Positions 32,503 through 44,866 of a DNA stretch of 64,000 nucleotides are shown piece after piece. The notes beneath the pieces were generated by a model, which did not search any database, was not told the origin of the DNA, and saw nothing but the letters and a program-made list of their open reading frames with translations. The stretch spans positions 1,563,909 to 1,627,908 of the forward strand of contig JALRME010000001.1 of NCBI GenBank assembly GCA_026120035.1, given 5' to 3'. Source of the stretch: Coleophoma eucalyptorum. Taxonomy: Eukaryota > Ascomycota > Leotiomycetes > Helotiales > Dermateaceae. How positions within the stretch are numbered: the first letter of the stretch is position 1; every line of letters begins with the position of its first letter. The position numbers were made by a program, and so were the translations under genes.

Positions 32503-33713
32503 ATGTCGTCTTCTAGCTCAGATATCATGAAGTCGATTCCTCTGCCTACCATCGACAGGCCCTTCGGCATTGAGTTATGGCCTATCTTCGACAAAGCCTT
32601 CACCACCATCATGGGCTACCATCCTCAAGACTTCGGCTTTGAGCCACGGGTTACCCCAATGTCAACTTTGAAGGAGAGCGGGATTGCGATTGTCGTATAC
32701 TACATTATCATCTTTGGAGGAAGAGAATTGATGAAGAATCGTCCAGCATTCAAGATGAATGGGCTCTTTAAAATCCACAACTTCTACTTGACTGCCATCA
32801 GCTTCAGCTTACTGGTACTCTTCATTGAGCAATTGGTGCCCACTGTCATCAACAAGGGTATCTTTTTTGCCATCTGCGATGCAAACGGTGGCTGGACTCC
32901 TCCACTGGTTATCTTGTACTACGTAGGTCTTGCTGAGGCATTCTCCACACGCTGATAACTGATGTTCTGCAGTTGAACTACCTCACCAAGTACTTGGAAT
33001 TACTTGATACCGTCTTCTTGGTGTTGAAGAAGAAGCCTTTGAGTATGCGCTGGGCCTTTTTTATATATGTATATTTTTATATGGGATAACTGGCTAACGT
33101 TTGGTTTCAGCTTTCCTCCACTGCTATCACCACGGTGCCACCGCTCTTCTCTGCTACACTCAGTTGATTGGACTCACCTCCGTATCATGGGTTCCTATCA
33201 CCCTGAACCTGATGGTTCACGTTGTTATGTACTGGTATTACTTCCAGAGCGCCCGTGGTATCCGCATCTGGTGGAAGGAATGGATCACCCGTCTTCAGAT
33301 CATCCAATTCGTCATTGATCTTGGTGAGCATATCCCGTTTGACGTATCAATGTTTCTCAGCTAACCAGTATCTTATAGGCTTTGTCTACTTCGCATCTTA
33401 CACCTACTTCACTTCCACCTACTGGCCATGGATGCCTAACGCGGGCAAGTGTGCCGGAGAGGAGTTCGCTGCGTTCTCAGGCATGGGCATCCTCAGCTCC
33501 TACCTCCTTCTATTCATCTCGTTCTACGCCGCAACTTACAAGAAGGGTGGAAAGAAGACTGGTCGCAAGGCAGCCCGATCTCTCACTGCAGCCCAAGTCC
33601 CAGACATTGCAACTCTTACCAACGGCAAGCTCAATGGAGGCGTATCCAACGGTAGCGCCATCTCTACTGGAACCAGCCCAAATCGTCCAGTCACCCGATC
33701 ACGCAAGGCTTAA
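32503..33713 (+). CDS. ELO-family fatty-acid elongase, 4 exons, 345 aa
   Basis: Exons 32503-32922, 32973-33042, 33111-33323 and 33379-33713 give 345 aa. The catalytic histidine box HCYHH (167-171) follows the conserved [12 protein letters not shown] tract. The protein has the usual multiple membrane helices (for example [42 protein letters not shown]) and [14 protein letters not shown] proteins are ER 3-ketoacyl-CoA synthases that elongate fatty acids; in fungi the Fen1/Sur4 type makes very-long-chain acids for sphingolipids. The C-terminal tail is basic and Ser/Thr-rich ([10 protein letters not shown]) and ends in SRKA. Start 32503 is the first in-frame ATG. Whether it matches Elo2/Fen1 or Elo3/Sur4 is undecided. 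Confidence 0.93.
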
Positions 33714-36700
33714 GTTAAAGTATGCGAAGACAAGATGTCGGCAGCACCGACCAACACTGCGGCCATTGAATGAAGCAGTCGGAGAATTAGTCGGCTTTCT
33801 ATTCCTCTGTATAATGCATTGCGACAGGAGTCGTATTCTTGCTATAGATCCTATAATGTCAGCATGGCCATATGGAAAAGCCTCTTTCATTTCTTTTGTT
33901 ATTCGGAGGTGCATCAACGCTGGGAGGGTATACTATGGGGTTGGGAGTCATCATTGGGAAGAATGTGTCGATAGCCATAATAGACCAAAATTCCAAATGT
34001 GTGTATGATTATCATATATTTTGCCTTCTCCAAGAAACCTTGCGTGCATACATCGTTCTTCCTGGAGCCCACCTACCAGCGAAGCTAAGACTAGAGAGCT
34101 AGAGAACCATCTTGATGACGATGCCGTCGTGTTGGCCAGGGATGGAATCTTGATTGTGTTGATCCTGAGAGCTGCCTACAGTATCTGGAAGAGCTTTGCA
34201 AGGCACACATCACCCGACGATTTCGCCAATGACATCAGTGGTAGCGAAATGGTACAGCGGAAGGGTCAAGATAGTGGCATGTTTGTTGGCCAGGCGCATA
34301 AGGCAGCTAGCGAGGCCCAAAGCCTGCTTAAATGGTGCCGGCCAACCTGCACGAAGATCATAGGATCCGAGGTGAAATGCATAATGATGGCTACTGAGCT
34401 ATGATATGTGCATGGGGTTGAGTTATCGTATGCCGGCGAGGAAGGGTCGGATGGGCGAACAGACGTAGGACCGTGGGTTGGCTTGAAAGCCGCACGAGAA
34501 GTCGTGGGGGATGTGTCTGCCCTCCAGGATTCAGACGTGTGTCACAGTAGCGACGATTGTACTGTACCGTAGGTAAGTAGTACTTAGTACAGGCCTGAGT
34601 GCCGTGGCGAGGGACTTGGCCGGCAAGGCAGTTTTGCGTACCCAAGCAATGGAAAGTATTACTCCGGACGTGTTATACTTTCGTACTCGAGTACAATACA
34701 ATACATGCATTTCATCCTCCGGCCCGTCCTCGTTCGTACCGTTCCTTTTCCTCCCCCATGCAGGTTAATGCAACTTTGGGTTTGAATAGTTTCCTGGTTG
34801 GAAACCGGGCTCCCGAGAGATTTCTCGGTGGAACGGCATGTGCATCGCAGAGCGTATACGAGTCGAGTACAGCGAGTTATGCACGATGACGGTTATGATC
34901 GTGGGTTATGTTTTGCTGTTTGCGAGGGCAGGATTTTATGCCACGGCTGGCGTCATACCTTAAATCGAGATGGGTGCCGGCAATTGGGCAGCTAAGCGGA
35001 GGTTTGCGATGGAGAGATACTACGGAGGATTGTACTTCGTACACGACCGTTCTGTCCCTCCAGCCAGTCAGCCAGTCAGCCGGTCAGCCACTCAGTCCAG
35101 TCAGCCAGTCACCCTCCCAAAGCAACAGCCACAAGGCCACCATCCAACCATCCTGGCTGGGCTGGTCCTGTCACAGTGTCTGAGATGCTGCATGGACGCA
35201 AGCAGGTGGCATGCATTCTGCTTGCTTTTGCCTCGACTCTTGTTTTTGGGTTTGCATCGGGATGCACGAGCATCGAGCGACACACCCTGAGCCTCACTGT
35301 GACTGGCCCAAAATGCGATCTTGACAGCACTGACGCAGATATCGATTCACTGTCGTTTCGCTGCTGAGCTTGAGAGTGGCGGGTTCCCTCCAAGATGCGC
35401 TCTCGAGCCCAATCTGCCTTGATATCTCGCCGCTGCTTGCTCCAAGAGAAACAACACGTGTTTGGGAGAAGGATTGTTCACAGTTCGTCTGATCAACCTG
35501 AGGCAGAGGGCGTCGCTGCTCCGTCCTTCCCTCGCCGCGCCTTCGTATCCTCAAGCTGGAGCTGAAGCAGCCCAACCGACGTTTGCGTTCGCAATCGCTG
35601 ACGATGCAGCCAATCCTCATGGTAAGAATAGAAGCTGTGGCGTAGGACCTGGGAGTTCTGGAGTTCTGGAGCGCATGCTTTCAACCAATGCAAAGCTGTC
35701 AGACCCCTCCAAACGGCCAAAGTCAAGCCCTGCTTAGGCTTAACCCGGCCAAGCCCCAGCATTCCAGCACCGTCCAGCGCCCATCCCTGAATCCTGGGCC
35801 TGGACAGGATGCAAGCTCCAGCAACCCCACCATCCACCGCTCAAGGCGAACTACGACATGTTCAGCATCACCCATCCGGCCTGTGCTGTATAGTATTGCC
35901 CGCGTACGGAGTACAGCTTTCCTGGCGCTGAGGGTGAGGCAAGGGCCCGAAGCAACGGAGGCGGACGATCGATGGACTAGAATTTTTTACTTGCTTTCTT
36001 GCCCTCTGAAAAGCAAGGTCGCTGGGCGACACATGATGCACTAGTTGTTTAAGCAAGGTCTGGCAGTGACTTGCCTGTTGCTTCCATCCTGGACGACTAC
36101 TTCATTGCGACCCTGCCCCCTCGATCTTACCCTCCATCAGACTGTCGATTTTCTTCGACACAAGACATTCAATCAATTCATCCCATCCATTATATTAATG
36201 CGGTCACTGCACGGCTGCATATAACTGAGTTCGTGCCATCATCTCCGCTTAAGGTCTTTTTCATCCTCCGTTATCTGTTTCGGCTGCGTTTTCAAGTGCT
36301 CAATTTGAAACTCGGAATAAACGAGCCTCCTCGAAGCGTCGAGCTCTGGGAAGAAGGAGGGCGAACACGATCTGCACGCCATCAAACGAGGGCACGTTGC
36401 TCACCGTATAATATATTTCTCACAAGCTTAAAGTACACTTAAAGTACTGAACCCCCGTCACCTTCGTGGCCCTCATTTACCATATCGCCAACAGCTCCCA
36501 TTCGACCCTTGGGACCCGCTAACGACATCTAAAGTGCCGTAAGCGACGCGCGCTTACAGCAAGATCAAAGAGAAGTTGAGAAGGTTCTCCCGGTTTATAC
36601 CTAGCCGTTGTCTTGCTCTCGCAGACAAAAGCGTTGTGATCAGTCGACTTGAAATTTCCCAAATTTCCGACACACGCTTCTCTTCACCTAGGGCCCTCCT

Positions 36701-36792
36701 AGTCCTCCTACGGTGCTATCGATCATATTAAAATCGAAACGACATAATCTCTGTCATTTTGTCGTGGTCACTACCTGACCCTTTTATTCGCC
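33714..36792. other. Gene-poor region, 3.1 kb, with low-complexity repeats
   Basis: Between the elongase stop and the next gene start, both on the plus strand. The middle part (34.4-35.9 kb) is GC-richer with short imperfect repeats. The last ~700 bp is pyrimidine-rich, typical of a long fungal promoter and leader. Frames up to about 127 codons occur but have no family resemblance and overlap each other on both strands, so I do not call them genes. Confidence 0.4.
35061..35118. repeat. Imperfect tandem repeat of CAGCCAGT-type octamer
   Basis: About seven imperfect copies of cagccagt/cagccggt/cagccact follow one another. It is a small minisatellite in the gene-poor interval, with no known role. 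Confidence 0.7.
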
Positions 36793-38013
36793 ATGCCTCT
36801 TATTACTCAGTTTCTCCCTGCGAGGGAGCGGGATGTTGACAATACTACTAAGGACAACATCATCGGTCAGGATATTGAAGCTGCACAAAAGGACGCCACC
36901 AGACACTACGACGACTTTGAGCAATTCGACGAGGACGAGTGTCTAGACAGCGATATGGAAGGTTCTATACTTCATCGACCTCGGCCTAAGAAGGTCCAAC
37001 GCACACCCACCCTACCACAAAAAAGCGACAAGAGAGCTTCACGGATAAGACAGGACTTCGAATCTGAAATGAAGGAGTTGGAAGCTGGACTTTCTGCAGT
37101 AGACTCAGATCCTCATGAACTTTACCTCTCCAGTGAAGAAGACGCCTCCGAATCTGCTGATGATGCCTCTCTTCTCTCATACGACGAAGACGAAGACTTG
37201 GAAGATGCGAGTCGTGCCACCTCTAGATCTTCAAGCCTATCAAGCCAGCACGACACTGCACGCGTAGTCTCCTTTAAGTTTGCAGGAAAGCCACAAGTTG
37301 TAGAAATCTTTCTACACCCTCAGCCACCTAGAAGGCGTTCTACAGCTCCACCGGAGAGCAGACAATCGATTATGTCTAGCATGTCATTCAAGCGACCATC
37401 ACCAACACTATACATACCAAACTCAAACCACCGACTCTCTGTCTGTTCATCCAATTCTTCCAGCACATCGAGCCTATCTCACAAATCATCATTATCTAAC
37501 TTTCGACCTCCTTCCCGCCAGAGCAGCAAAATAGGCATTCCCAGCATCACTAAGCCATTCTCTCCATCTGCATCATCCTATGTCCCCAGTTCTGCATCAT
37601 TCCTCGCCTCTGATCCTTGCCCAACACCGGCCTCGAACGAGAATGAGTCTAAGCCTCGCACGTTCCTTCAACGTACAATTAGCGCTGCTCGACGACGTCC
37701 CAGCATGCCCAAGATGAATCTTGCATATACATCAGGTGTCGTCAGTCACAGACAATCCAGTCTTAGCCTCTCACAAACCTATCACGAGGCCGAGAAGGGA
37801 CATCAACGAACTCCTACACTCGAAGAACTCCGAAAGGAGGAAGCTGAGAGCATGGAGCGGGAAGCACTCGAGGGTAAGGGAAGTTATGAGAACATGCTCC
37901 CTCCAACCGCCAGCATGGAGGTGTCCCCAACTGCCCCCTCGCCAACCAGTACGAGGACCCGTGCCAGTACCATAATGGGACTTGGCAGGAAGAAGAGTTC
38001 CAAAGCCAGATAA
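36793..38013 (+). CDS. Unrecognised serine-rich disordered protein, 406 aa
   Basis: A single 406-codon frame starting at ATG 36793. No family is recognised. The first ~150 residues are acidic (HYDDFEQFDEDECLDSDMEG, SYDEDEDLEDAS). A short conserved-looking segment RVVSFKFAGKPQVVEIFLHP (~155-175) may be the only folded element. The remainder is very rich in serine with basic patches (PPRRRST, SAARRRPSMPK), and ends GLGRKKSSKAR. Many Ser-Pro and Arg-x-x-Ser sites suggest phosphorylation. Its codon use looks normal and the frame is far longer than chance, so a real gene is likely. It could be a cell-cycle or signalling scaffold, but that is only a guess from composition. Confidence 0.7.
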   Translation: MPLITQFLPARERDVDNTTKDNIIGQDIEAAQKDATRHYDDFEQFDEDECLDSDMEGSILHRPRPKKVQRTPTLPQKSDKRASRIRQDFESEMKELEAGLSAVDSDPHELYLSSEEDASESADDASLLSYDEDEDLEDASRATSRSSSLSSQHDTARVVSFKFAGKPQVVEIFLHPQPPRRRSTAPPESRQSIMSSMSFKRPSPTLYIPNSNHRLSVCSSNSSSTSSLSHKSSLSNFRPPSRQSSKIGIPSITKPFSPSASSYVPSSASFLASDPCPTPASNENESKPRTFLQRTISAARRRPSMPKMNLAYTSGVVSHRQSSLSLSQTYHEAEKGHQRTPTLEELRKEEAESMEREALEGKGSYENMLPPTASMEVSPTAPSPTSTRTRASTIMGLGRKKSSKAR

Positions 38014-40360
38014 AGCGATTCCTTGCAGAGTACCTTAATGATTGTGAAGATTTAATTTTTTTGTAATCGTTAACTTTTTGTATCTACTTTTTTACGAGGA
38101 GTTTTGGGAGGCCGACATTCTGGGAATGGCGAATGATAGTTCTGGGAGTTTGGGTATACCTCTTGGCTGTCTTGATTATATGACGACCGGATGATTTGAC
38201 TAGAAAGAATGAGAGAAGATGTGTATTGAAACCTACATTAAGCCTCGTGATGATTTTGTGATCGGATAAGATAGGTTAGAATTTGAGAGTCGGAAATGGA
38301 AAATCAATTATCCTTTCTAATAATATGTCTTATGTCTTAGCTTTGTCACGTCCGTGGAAGTTCGTCCCTCTTTCCCTCTGCAGCGAGTACGTAGACATAG
38401 CTGGAAAAAACGGTGGTTCTCTATGGTCCCCTCCTCGGCCATGACACCATCCCTTTTCGTATGGCGATACGGAAGGTTTTCGTCTCTTCTTTTCCCTCGA
38501 CGATCAAACATGCCTGGGGAAGAAGCGTATGCTCCGAACCCCCCTTCCCTACGCCGCTCATCCAAAATGACACCATATGACCTGCTCTGGCAACTCGAGT
38601 CTCCCATGTAGAAATCCTTGAAAAAGAGCAATACGCCTCACCGCTCTCCACATGATCCAACAGAACGCGCAATCCTTAAGGATCGCTGGATCTGCTATTC
38701 CTCTCAGACCCTTCCTTAACGATCTTTTCCTCGCGTCGATTTGTCCATGTCTGCACTACCAAGAACCTCGACCCATGTAGGAGGATACCTTGCCCAGCGC
38801 AAGACTCCTCCCCAACACATTAACATAGGCTATTAAGTTAAAACAAGGAGCATGGGCCAAGAAGCAAAAATTTCATCCGAAAGCAGTATGGAGAACTTCT
38901 TGATCGGGTAGATCCTACTGGGATCTTGGGAGTGGAGTGAAGGCAACCCCTTTCATTTTGCGATAAGGGTTAAGCGACCAGACGTCCTGTACTCTACATC
39001 GTATACAGCACAGTGCCTAGCAAGGGGCGTTTTTTTTTTTTGAGGTTCAGGGTGAAGAGGAGGATGGCGCGGGAAACCGGGGGGTAACTGGTATACAAGG
39101 TGCATGCGATGTGAAGACGGTGAGCTACAGTGTGCTCTCTATTAAACTTTGGTCAGTTGATTGATCATAATATATTGGGATGGGGTGAGAAGGCCTAGCA
39201 CGTGTACATCAGCGATCCCCAACGCGCTGGGAGTTACATAACAGCATCCACCGCGGTATTGTTCAGTCGAGAGATGCTTTGGTACTAAGTCAAAGTCAGT
39301 AGAAGAACGCTCAGAAAACGACACAATCTTTTTCCTCGCCTTACCTAGAACTCTAAGCTGTGCGCTACCTTTCAAGGTACCTCAAGCCACAAAATTTCCT
39401 CGGTTAAATCGGTGGACATATAGTGGACAGACGAAGAAAGAGAGTTAACTCCTTGCCAAAGTCTCCGTGATGTCTATCTTTTTTTTCCCTCGCCTTCATT
39501 TGTCCCTTTTTCTACTAGCTGGCTATACCAACCTTTGCCCGCAAAGATCCATCCCCCTGTCCTGTATCTCGATGCAAGGCCACTTTCGGCCCTCACGCCG
39601 TTAACTTCTGGTTCAAGGATGTCCATAACCAATCGCGGTGTGTGCGAGTCCGACTTGACTTTTGGATGGCTTGCACTCAAGCCCTCTTGTTATCTGCTAC
39701 ACTGCTACAGGTGGATACCTCGAAGAGCTTGACAAGAGGAGTATAGGTTCGGAAACTCGAAGCAAACTTGCGATGGCTGGCCATCGAGCAGCAGCTAGCT
39801 TTGTTGCAACAACGATGATGGCTGCCTAAATCCGAATGGTTGCATCCCGCCTCTTTCTTTCTATCTCTTTGTTTCTCTTACGCCGCAACCGCTTCTGTGT
39901 GCAGTTTCAATCCCCAGCTGTTCTTTGGCCTTTGACTTTCCCCCATATTTTCCCGTAGGACAGCAACCTACGGTAAGCTTCCACGCTTTGCTGCGCTCGC
40001 TTAGAGTGTCGTAGGAAGGGGGTTAATTGATCGGGCTGTTATTTAACGAGGTATACGTAAGAGCATTTTTTTGGAGTAAAAAAAAAAGTATCTATAGCAT
40101 CATCACGATTATAGGACATTGAGGAGCTTGACTACTTGGGTTGAAATCTTTTAATTCTTCTTTTATTTGGAGGAAATTTGAATGTTTAGAATACCTTACC
40201 TTTTTTTTGTGTTGGTCTTTTGTCCTCGTCTGGCTGGACGGCTTAACCCTTGCCCCCCCCCCCCCTTCTTTGATTTCCCTCGCGTTACTTTCTGTCCTGC
40301 TTTTGAACACTCGTCCCATGGTCAGTCATATCTCATCGATTATTTGTTCCTCGCCGACTT
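38014..40360. other. Gene-poor region, 2.3 kb
   Basis: Between two convergent unrecognised genes (36793-38013 plus and 40361-41068 minus). Contains a 12-T run (39030-39041) and a 13-C run (40253-40265). Only short frames; no gene supported. Confidence 0.4.
40253..40265. repeat. Poly-C homopolymer, 13 nt
   Basis: Thirteen consecutive C in the spacer downstream of the 235-aa gene. Length may be unreliable in sequencing. Confidence 0.8.
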
Positions 40361-41068
40361 TCAACTCATCTCTTCTTCAAAATCCTTCGGTCCAACTGGA
40401 GCGTCTTCTGCAGCACCCGAGGAGCTGCTCGTCGACAAAAAGGGGTCCACCCATTGTCCCGCTATAACGGAGAAGAAATCCTGAGCTTCCGTGTAGAACC
40501 AGGGTTGAGCATAGTACAGAAAGTAATGAATGGCCCCGATCCCGTGGCTTGAAGCCCGGGATGTAATGGAGCTGAGCTCCCAGGAGTCCAAGGTTTCTCC
40601 GTCAGAACTGAGAGGAGAGACAATCTCAATGCCTGCCGCAATTTCCGGTGGAAGAGAGAAATCTCTTGCGAGATAGTCGACTTGTTCTCGAAGGAATGTC
40701 AGAACTTCTTCGCTCGGGGTTCGGCTGTCGTTGATTTGGAGAGCTTCCACTCTGCGAAGTTCTGCTTCAAACTGACCAAGGAAAACGCTCGTGAGTCTGG
40801 AGATCGTGCCTGGATCAGTACAGGAGCCTTCTCTGGAGCAGCACGACATTTCGTCATCTGCTAGGTAGCCTTCGTCTTCCTCCACTTCGTTTTCTTCTCC
40901 TTCCTCTTCGTCCTCGTCCTCCTCGTCCTTTTCATTCACCTCGCATTCATCATTTCCTTCTAGCTTTCGGGGAGCTTGGAGGATGCTATTTCTATTGGTG
41001 AAGGCGCCTCGGTCTGTTGGACAAAGATCTTCCCAGTCAAAAAGAGCCGAGTCGGGTAGGAAAGACAT
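40361..41068 (-). CDS. Unrecognised acidic protein, 235 aa
   Basis: A single 235-codon frame from ATG 41068. No family is recognised. It begins MSFLPDSALFDWEDLCP and contains a very acidic run (about residues 38-70, Glu/Asp repeats) and two cysteines in MSCCSREGSC. A helical region follows (FLGQFEAELRRVEALQI, VLTFLREQVDYLARDF), then an aromatic C-terminal stretch around GIGAIHYFLYYAQPWFY. The mix of a structured C-terminal half and acidic N-terminus suggests a regulatory or adaptor protein rather than an enzyme. An additional exon upstream cannot be excluded. No secretion signal or membrane helix seen. Confidence 0.6.
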   Translation of the reverse strand: MSFLPDSALFDWEDLCPTDRGAFTNRNSILQAPRKLEGNDECEVNEKDEEDEDEEEGEENEVEEDEGYLADDEMSCCSREGSCTDPGTISRLTSVFLGQFEAELRRVEALQINDSRTPSEEVLTFLREQVDYLARDFSLPPEIAAGIEIVSPLSSDGETLDSWELSSITSRASSHGIGAIHYFLYYAQPWFYTEAQDFFSVIAGQWVDPFLSTSSSSGAAEDAPVGPKDFEEEMS

Positions 41069-41716
41069 TCCTGCTATCTTTCCTTCCTCTTCCCTGGATG
41101 ACGTGAGTAGGAAGTATTAGACTTACCCGTTTGAGTTTGCTCTCTTCTCGACTGTCGGTGGTGGTTGTTGTTGTGAGAAGAGTCAGAGAAACTGAAGAAA
41201 AAGAATTTGAACTTGGCGACTTCCACAGTTTCTATAGGTAAATTTCTTTGTTCTAATTGTGTATTATGCATGCAAGATCACCAAAGTACAATAAACATGA
41301 CGGCTCAATAAGACCCTGAAGTGTTCCAAAGGAACCAAAGAAAGCCTTTATGTACATACGAATTGATGAAAGACAGCAAAGGAAGTTATTGAGTCCAGAG
41401 TCAAAGGCCACACAAAGCAACCATGCATGGAGATACTGCAGCGTCAAAGCAGCTCTTTAGTTCTTTGCCACTGTGCCTCAAAATCCAGAACAGTTGGACT
41501 TGGGTGAACTGCGACATACAGCACTGGAGACCATCGTTTCTAGGTATCTCAAGATGTAGTTCTGAATTGTGTAAACGCAAGACGCTAATTGAGGATCATA
41601 ACACAGCAGATAAACTAGGTCCAATTCCTTTCACATTCCGCCTTATCAATACAAAGAATACATGTGCCCTCACTCCAGTCAATACGACCAACTTTTGATG
41701 CTTCCATTCTCTACAT
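41069..41716. other. Intergenic, promoter of 235-aa gene and PMT 3' flank
   Basis: About 650 bases between two minus-strand genes. Contains only short frames. Nothing else supported. Confidence 0.4.
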
Positions 41717-44149
41717 CTATTTCGCGAAGTGTAGATCATATCCGAGCCACTTTCGTGCGTTCACTTCAGGTACCGAAAGGCCTGGGTAGCCATATGTTAA
41801 TGGCAGGAAGTAATACCAGCCGAACAAGATGGCAGCAATAACAGCACCCATGGCAGCCCATGATGTAGTAAGATTCTGGCCCGCAAGCTTTTCGCGTGCT
41901 GGGAGAGGCTTTTTCACTACCTTCTTGCCAGATTTGGAAATTGGTGCGTCGTCTAGAACTGGTTCGATGTTGAAAATAAACTCTAGTAAAGCACCTGCTA
42001 TAAGAGCTGATGCTAAATGAGCCGGCAAGTAGTGATGTAAGAAAAGTTGTCGGCCCATGAGGTAAAAAGGGAGGTAGTGAGTTGCCCATGCAAGAAAGAA
42101 GAAGCCAGTTGAGTTGTACAAACGAGATCGAGTGCCTAATAGATTATCAGTAAGAGCAAAGAGAAGACGTACAGCACACTCACGAGGGTCTAACGCATCC
42201 ACACCACGGCGAAGCGAGAGTTGGTCTGCAGCAATGATACCAGCATAAACTGCTAAAAGACTGCTGGCGAACCACCAGCCTAGAGGGTTTCCAAGGAAAT
42301 AAATTTGTCGTCTAGTCTCATTTTGAGTCCAGAAGCTGACACCTCTTAATAGGAATGGCCACATGAAAGGCTCACTAGCATAAGGATGACTAGAAGTCAA
42401 GGCGTTGTTGTGAAAGAACATAGCACGTTGCAACTCAAACCATTTGACCAAGAATGGCAGTGTCTTAACCTTGCGTTCTTCCCGGGCAAGACGTGGGCTG
42501 TCTTCTGGGATAGATGGAATCTCATCGACATACCAAATGTTGGACGTCTGTTGAAGATTCTTGTTTCCGTTGATTTCTTGTTGTTTATAGGCCCAGTCTG
42601 GCAATGGAGTGGTGTGAGTCCACATTGCAACCTTACTTGGGTAGTGGATAAGCTTGAATTGTCCAGACAAGCTCTTGAATTCTTGGCGAGGCTTTCCATT
42701 TTCGATGCGGAGCTCGAAAAGAGTGTCATTAAAACGATCCCCATTGCCTTCACTTAGTGGTACGGTGGTGAATTCTTGGTTGGTTGGGTAGTATGGAGAT
42801 GCAACATCGTGTGAGAGGAGCATGCTATCAGTAACAATGTGCTTAAGTCTGATAACGTCGCCATTCTTGACTGGGCGTGGGCCAATGACTTTCTCATCCT
42901 TGTCCTTAACGGGAATTATCTGCCAGTGATTGTTGGCATCTTTGTGTGGGTAACCAGTAACTTGTTGTCCCTGACTAGAAACTCTCCCGTCGTCGTATCT
43001 TAATGGGTATCTGTCCAAGTGGCTGTGAAGGTAACCTTGCGTTTCCTTGTGCTTCAGAGCAATGTGGTCGTAGTAGTCAATGGTGACAGCATTTGCAGTC
43101 ATCATATTGTCAGAGAGAGTCTCTTGGAAAGCTGGAGACATGAAGTCATCACCTGGTCCAGACTTGCTCAGAATGGCGAAATGAACTTGGAACCAGAAGA
43201 GGTAGAAGAAGAACGGCACAATAATCAATGCGAATGCGCGAGCTCCGAAATGCTTAGCAAAATCCACCAGGTCCAAAGCCCCTTGACGGCGATTGATATC
43301 AAGCAGACCCCACAAGTCAATTGCTACAGCAGAACCAATGGTGATGAATGCAAAAAGCCCGACATATTTGGTTGAAATATCGCAGCTCAATGCGAACCCA
43401 GTGAGCAAAAGCCACTTCCACCACTTTCGGCCAAAAGGCTCGTGCCTCAACTTGTAGAACTTGATATAGCAGAGTAAAGCACAAGCCATGGCGAAGACAA
43501 GAGTGGCATCCAATAGGATCAATCGGGTTTGGCCAATATGGGCATTGTCAAAAAGTACCAATGCTGCGGAGAGAATGCATGCTGGCAAAGTGTAACCGGA
43601 TTCCCACATGATATCAAACACCACTGGCACAGTTAAGGCACCCAAAAATGCTGGCATGGCTCGGTATGCCACATATGGGACCTTGTTCGTAATGTAGGAG
43701 TCGCCAATATTTTCGAAGTGAAAGGCTCCGTCATAGCCAACGAACCATCCCATGAGAGCAAAGAGGAGCTTTCCAAATGGAGGGTGAACGTCGAAGAAGT
43801 AGGTTCGCTCGAGGTAGTAGGATGCAAACTGTTGGTAAACTGGTCAGCACAGATGCCCCTTATCCATGCTACACCTCGTTTCTCATACCTTTCCAAAATG
43901 GACCTCATCAAAGACAACTTCATTAGGGTGACTGATACCCCAGAATCGGGTGATGAAGGCCAGAAGTGTGATGACTGCCAATGCAATCCTGTAGTCCCAC
44001 TCTACGCTTGCACTTTTGTATTGGGAACTGGCTTCTACCAGTGCATCAAGCTCGCTGTCTCGTGGGGTGACATTGCCTGAAGCTGCAGCAGTATCCTTAA
44101 CCTTGGCGCCGTCCTTCCTCTTCCGTACTGAACCGCCAGGAGAGGACAT
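41717..44149 (-). CDS. PMT2-type protein O-mannosyltransferase, 3 exons, 774 aa
   Basis: Exons 44149-43889, 43828-42184 and 42135-41717 give 774 aa. The start (ATG 44149) follows from the PMT2-like head MSSPGGSVRKRKDG; a longer in-frame ATG exists at 44257. The protein has the first membrane helix, then the catalytic DE pair (Asp81-Glu82 in VVFDEVHFGK). The next loop is RTYFFDVHPPFGKLL, then several membrane helices. A lumenal MIR region follows, containing HSHLDRYPLRYDDGRVSS and LKHIVTDSMLLSHD. The C-terminal helical half has GYDLHF near the end. PMTs transfer mannose from dolichyl-phosphate mannose to Ser/Thr of secretory proteins. Intron 2 is 48 nt with no stop codon in frame. The gene is divergent from RidA. 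Confidence 0.94.
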
Positions 44150-44866
44150 CTCGAATATTTGATGGGAATGTAGTAAAAAAAAGACTGCTACGAGAGCACA
44201 AACGGAGGCTGTCAGCTGAAGTTTGGTAACAACGGAAGGGAGCTCAGACACCCGCAAAGGCTCGGACTGAGACTCCTAAAGAACTGACAGGAAGCTTAGT
44301 ACTTACAGAAAAGAAGTTGCTGTACGTGCAACAGATCAATGAGAGTACGAAGGAAGCATTGATCTGTTCAAAAAAGATCAAGAGGCGTGTTCTGTGGGAA
44401 AGTAACGTGCGACTTGCCCTTGAGAGAAAGAGAGGAATTTTAGTAGGCGCGTCGACAACTGAGAGCTGGCCTCTTGCTCGCGTAAAGAGCTCCGGTTAGC
44501 GCAATGACGAAGCTGTCTCGATATGTGTGTCAAAGGGGGTTGCCAGTTTACGTTCCTGAAGCTAAATATATATCAACTTGACAACGAGGATTCCTGCATA
44601 GTTCGCTTTTCAGGAACTCAGGAGTATCTCGATCTGGACCGGCAGACCGGGTACAATGCCAAAGCATCTTTTGCGCATCGGACCTAAGCCAGACACGTGA
44701 CGTACTGCTTCTCTTAGGAGAACAGGGGTCTTCGGTTCACCATCCATCTCCGCCTCCCGTACACGTCTCGTTCACTTCAGTAACGGACAGCCAGTAATCT
44801 TGTTTGCTTAGTACCTCTATCCCTCTCCCTTCAATTGACCCATAGTTCTCGAAAAACCCATCCACC
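44150..44866. promoter_or_regulatory. Divergent promoter region, PMT2-type / RidA
   Basis: The 717-bp interval separates the divergent start codons of the mannosyltransferase (minus) and RidA (plus). It contains only short frames. No specific factor site is called. Confidence 0.5.

Noticed and set aside
34021..34404. 127-codon frame
   Set aside because: Overlaps other frames on both strands, no domain and no splice partner. Most likely chance.
35462..36044. Overlapping frames in GC-rich DNA at 35.5-36.0 kb
   Set aside because: GC-rich DNA lacks stops by chance. The frames contradict each other and have no start context or family.
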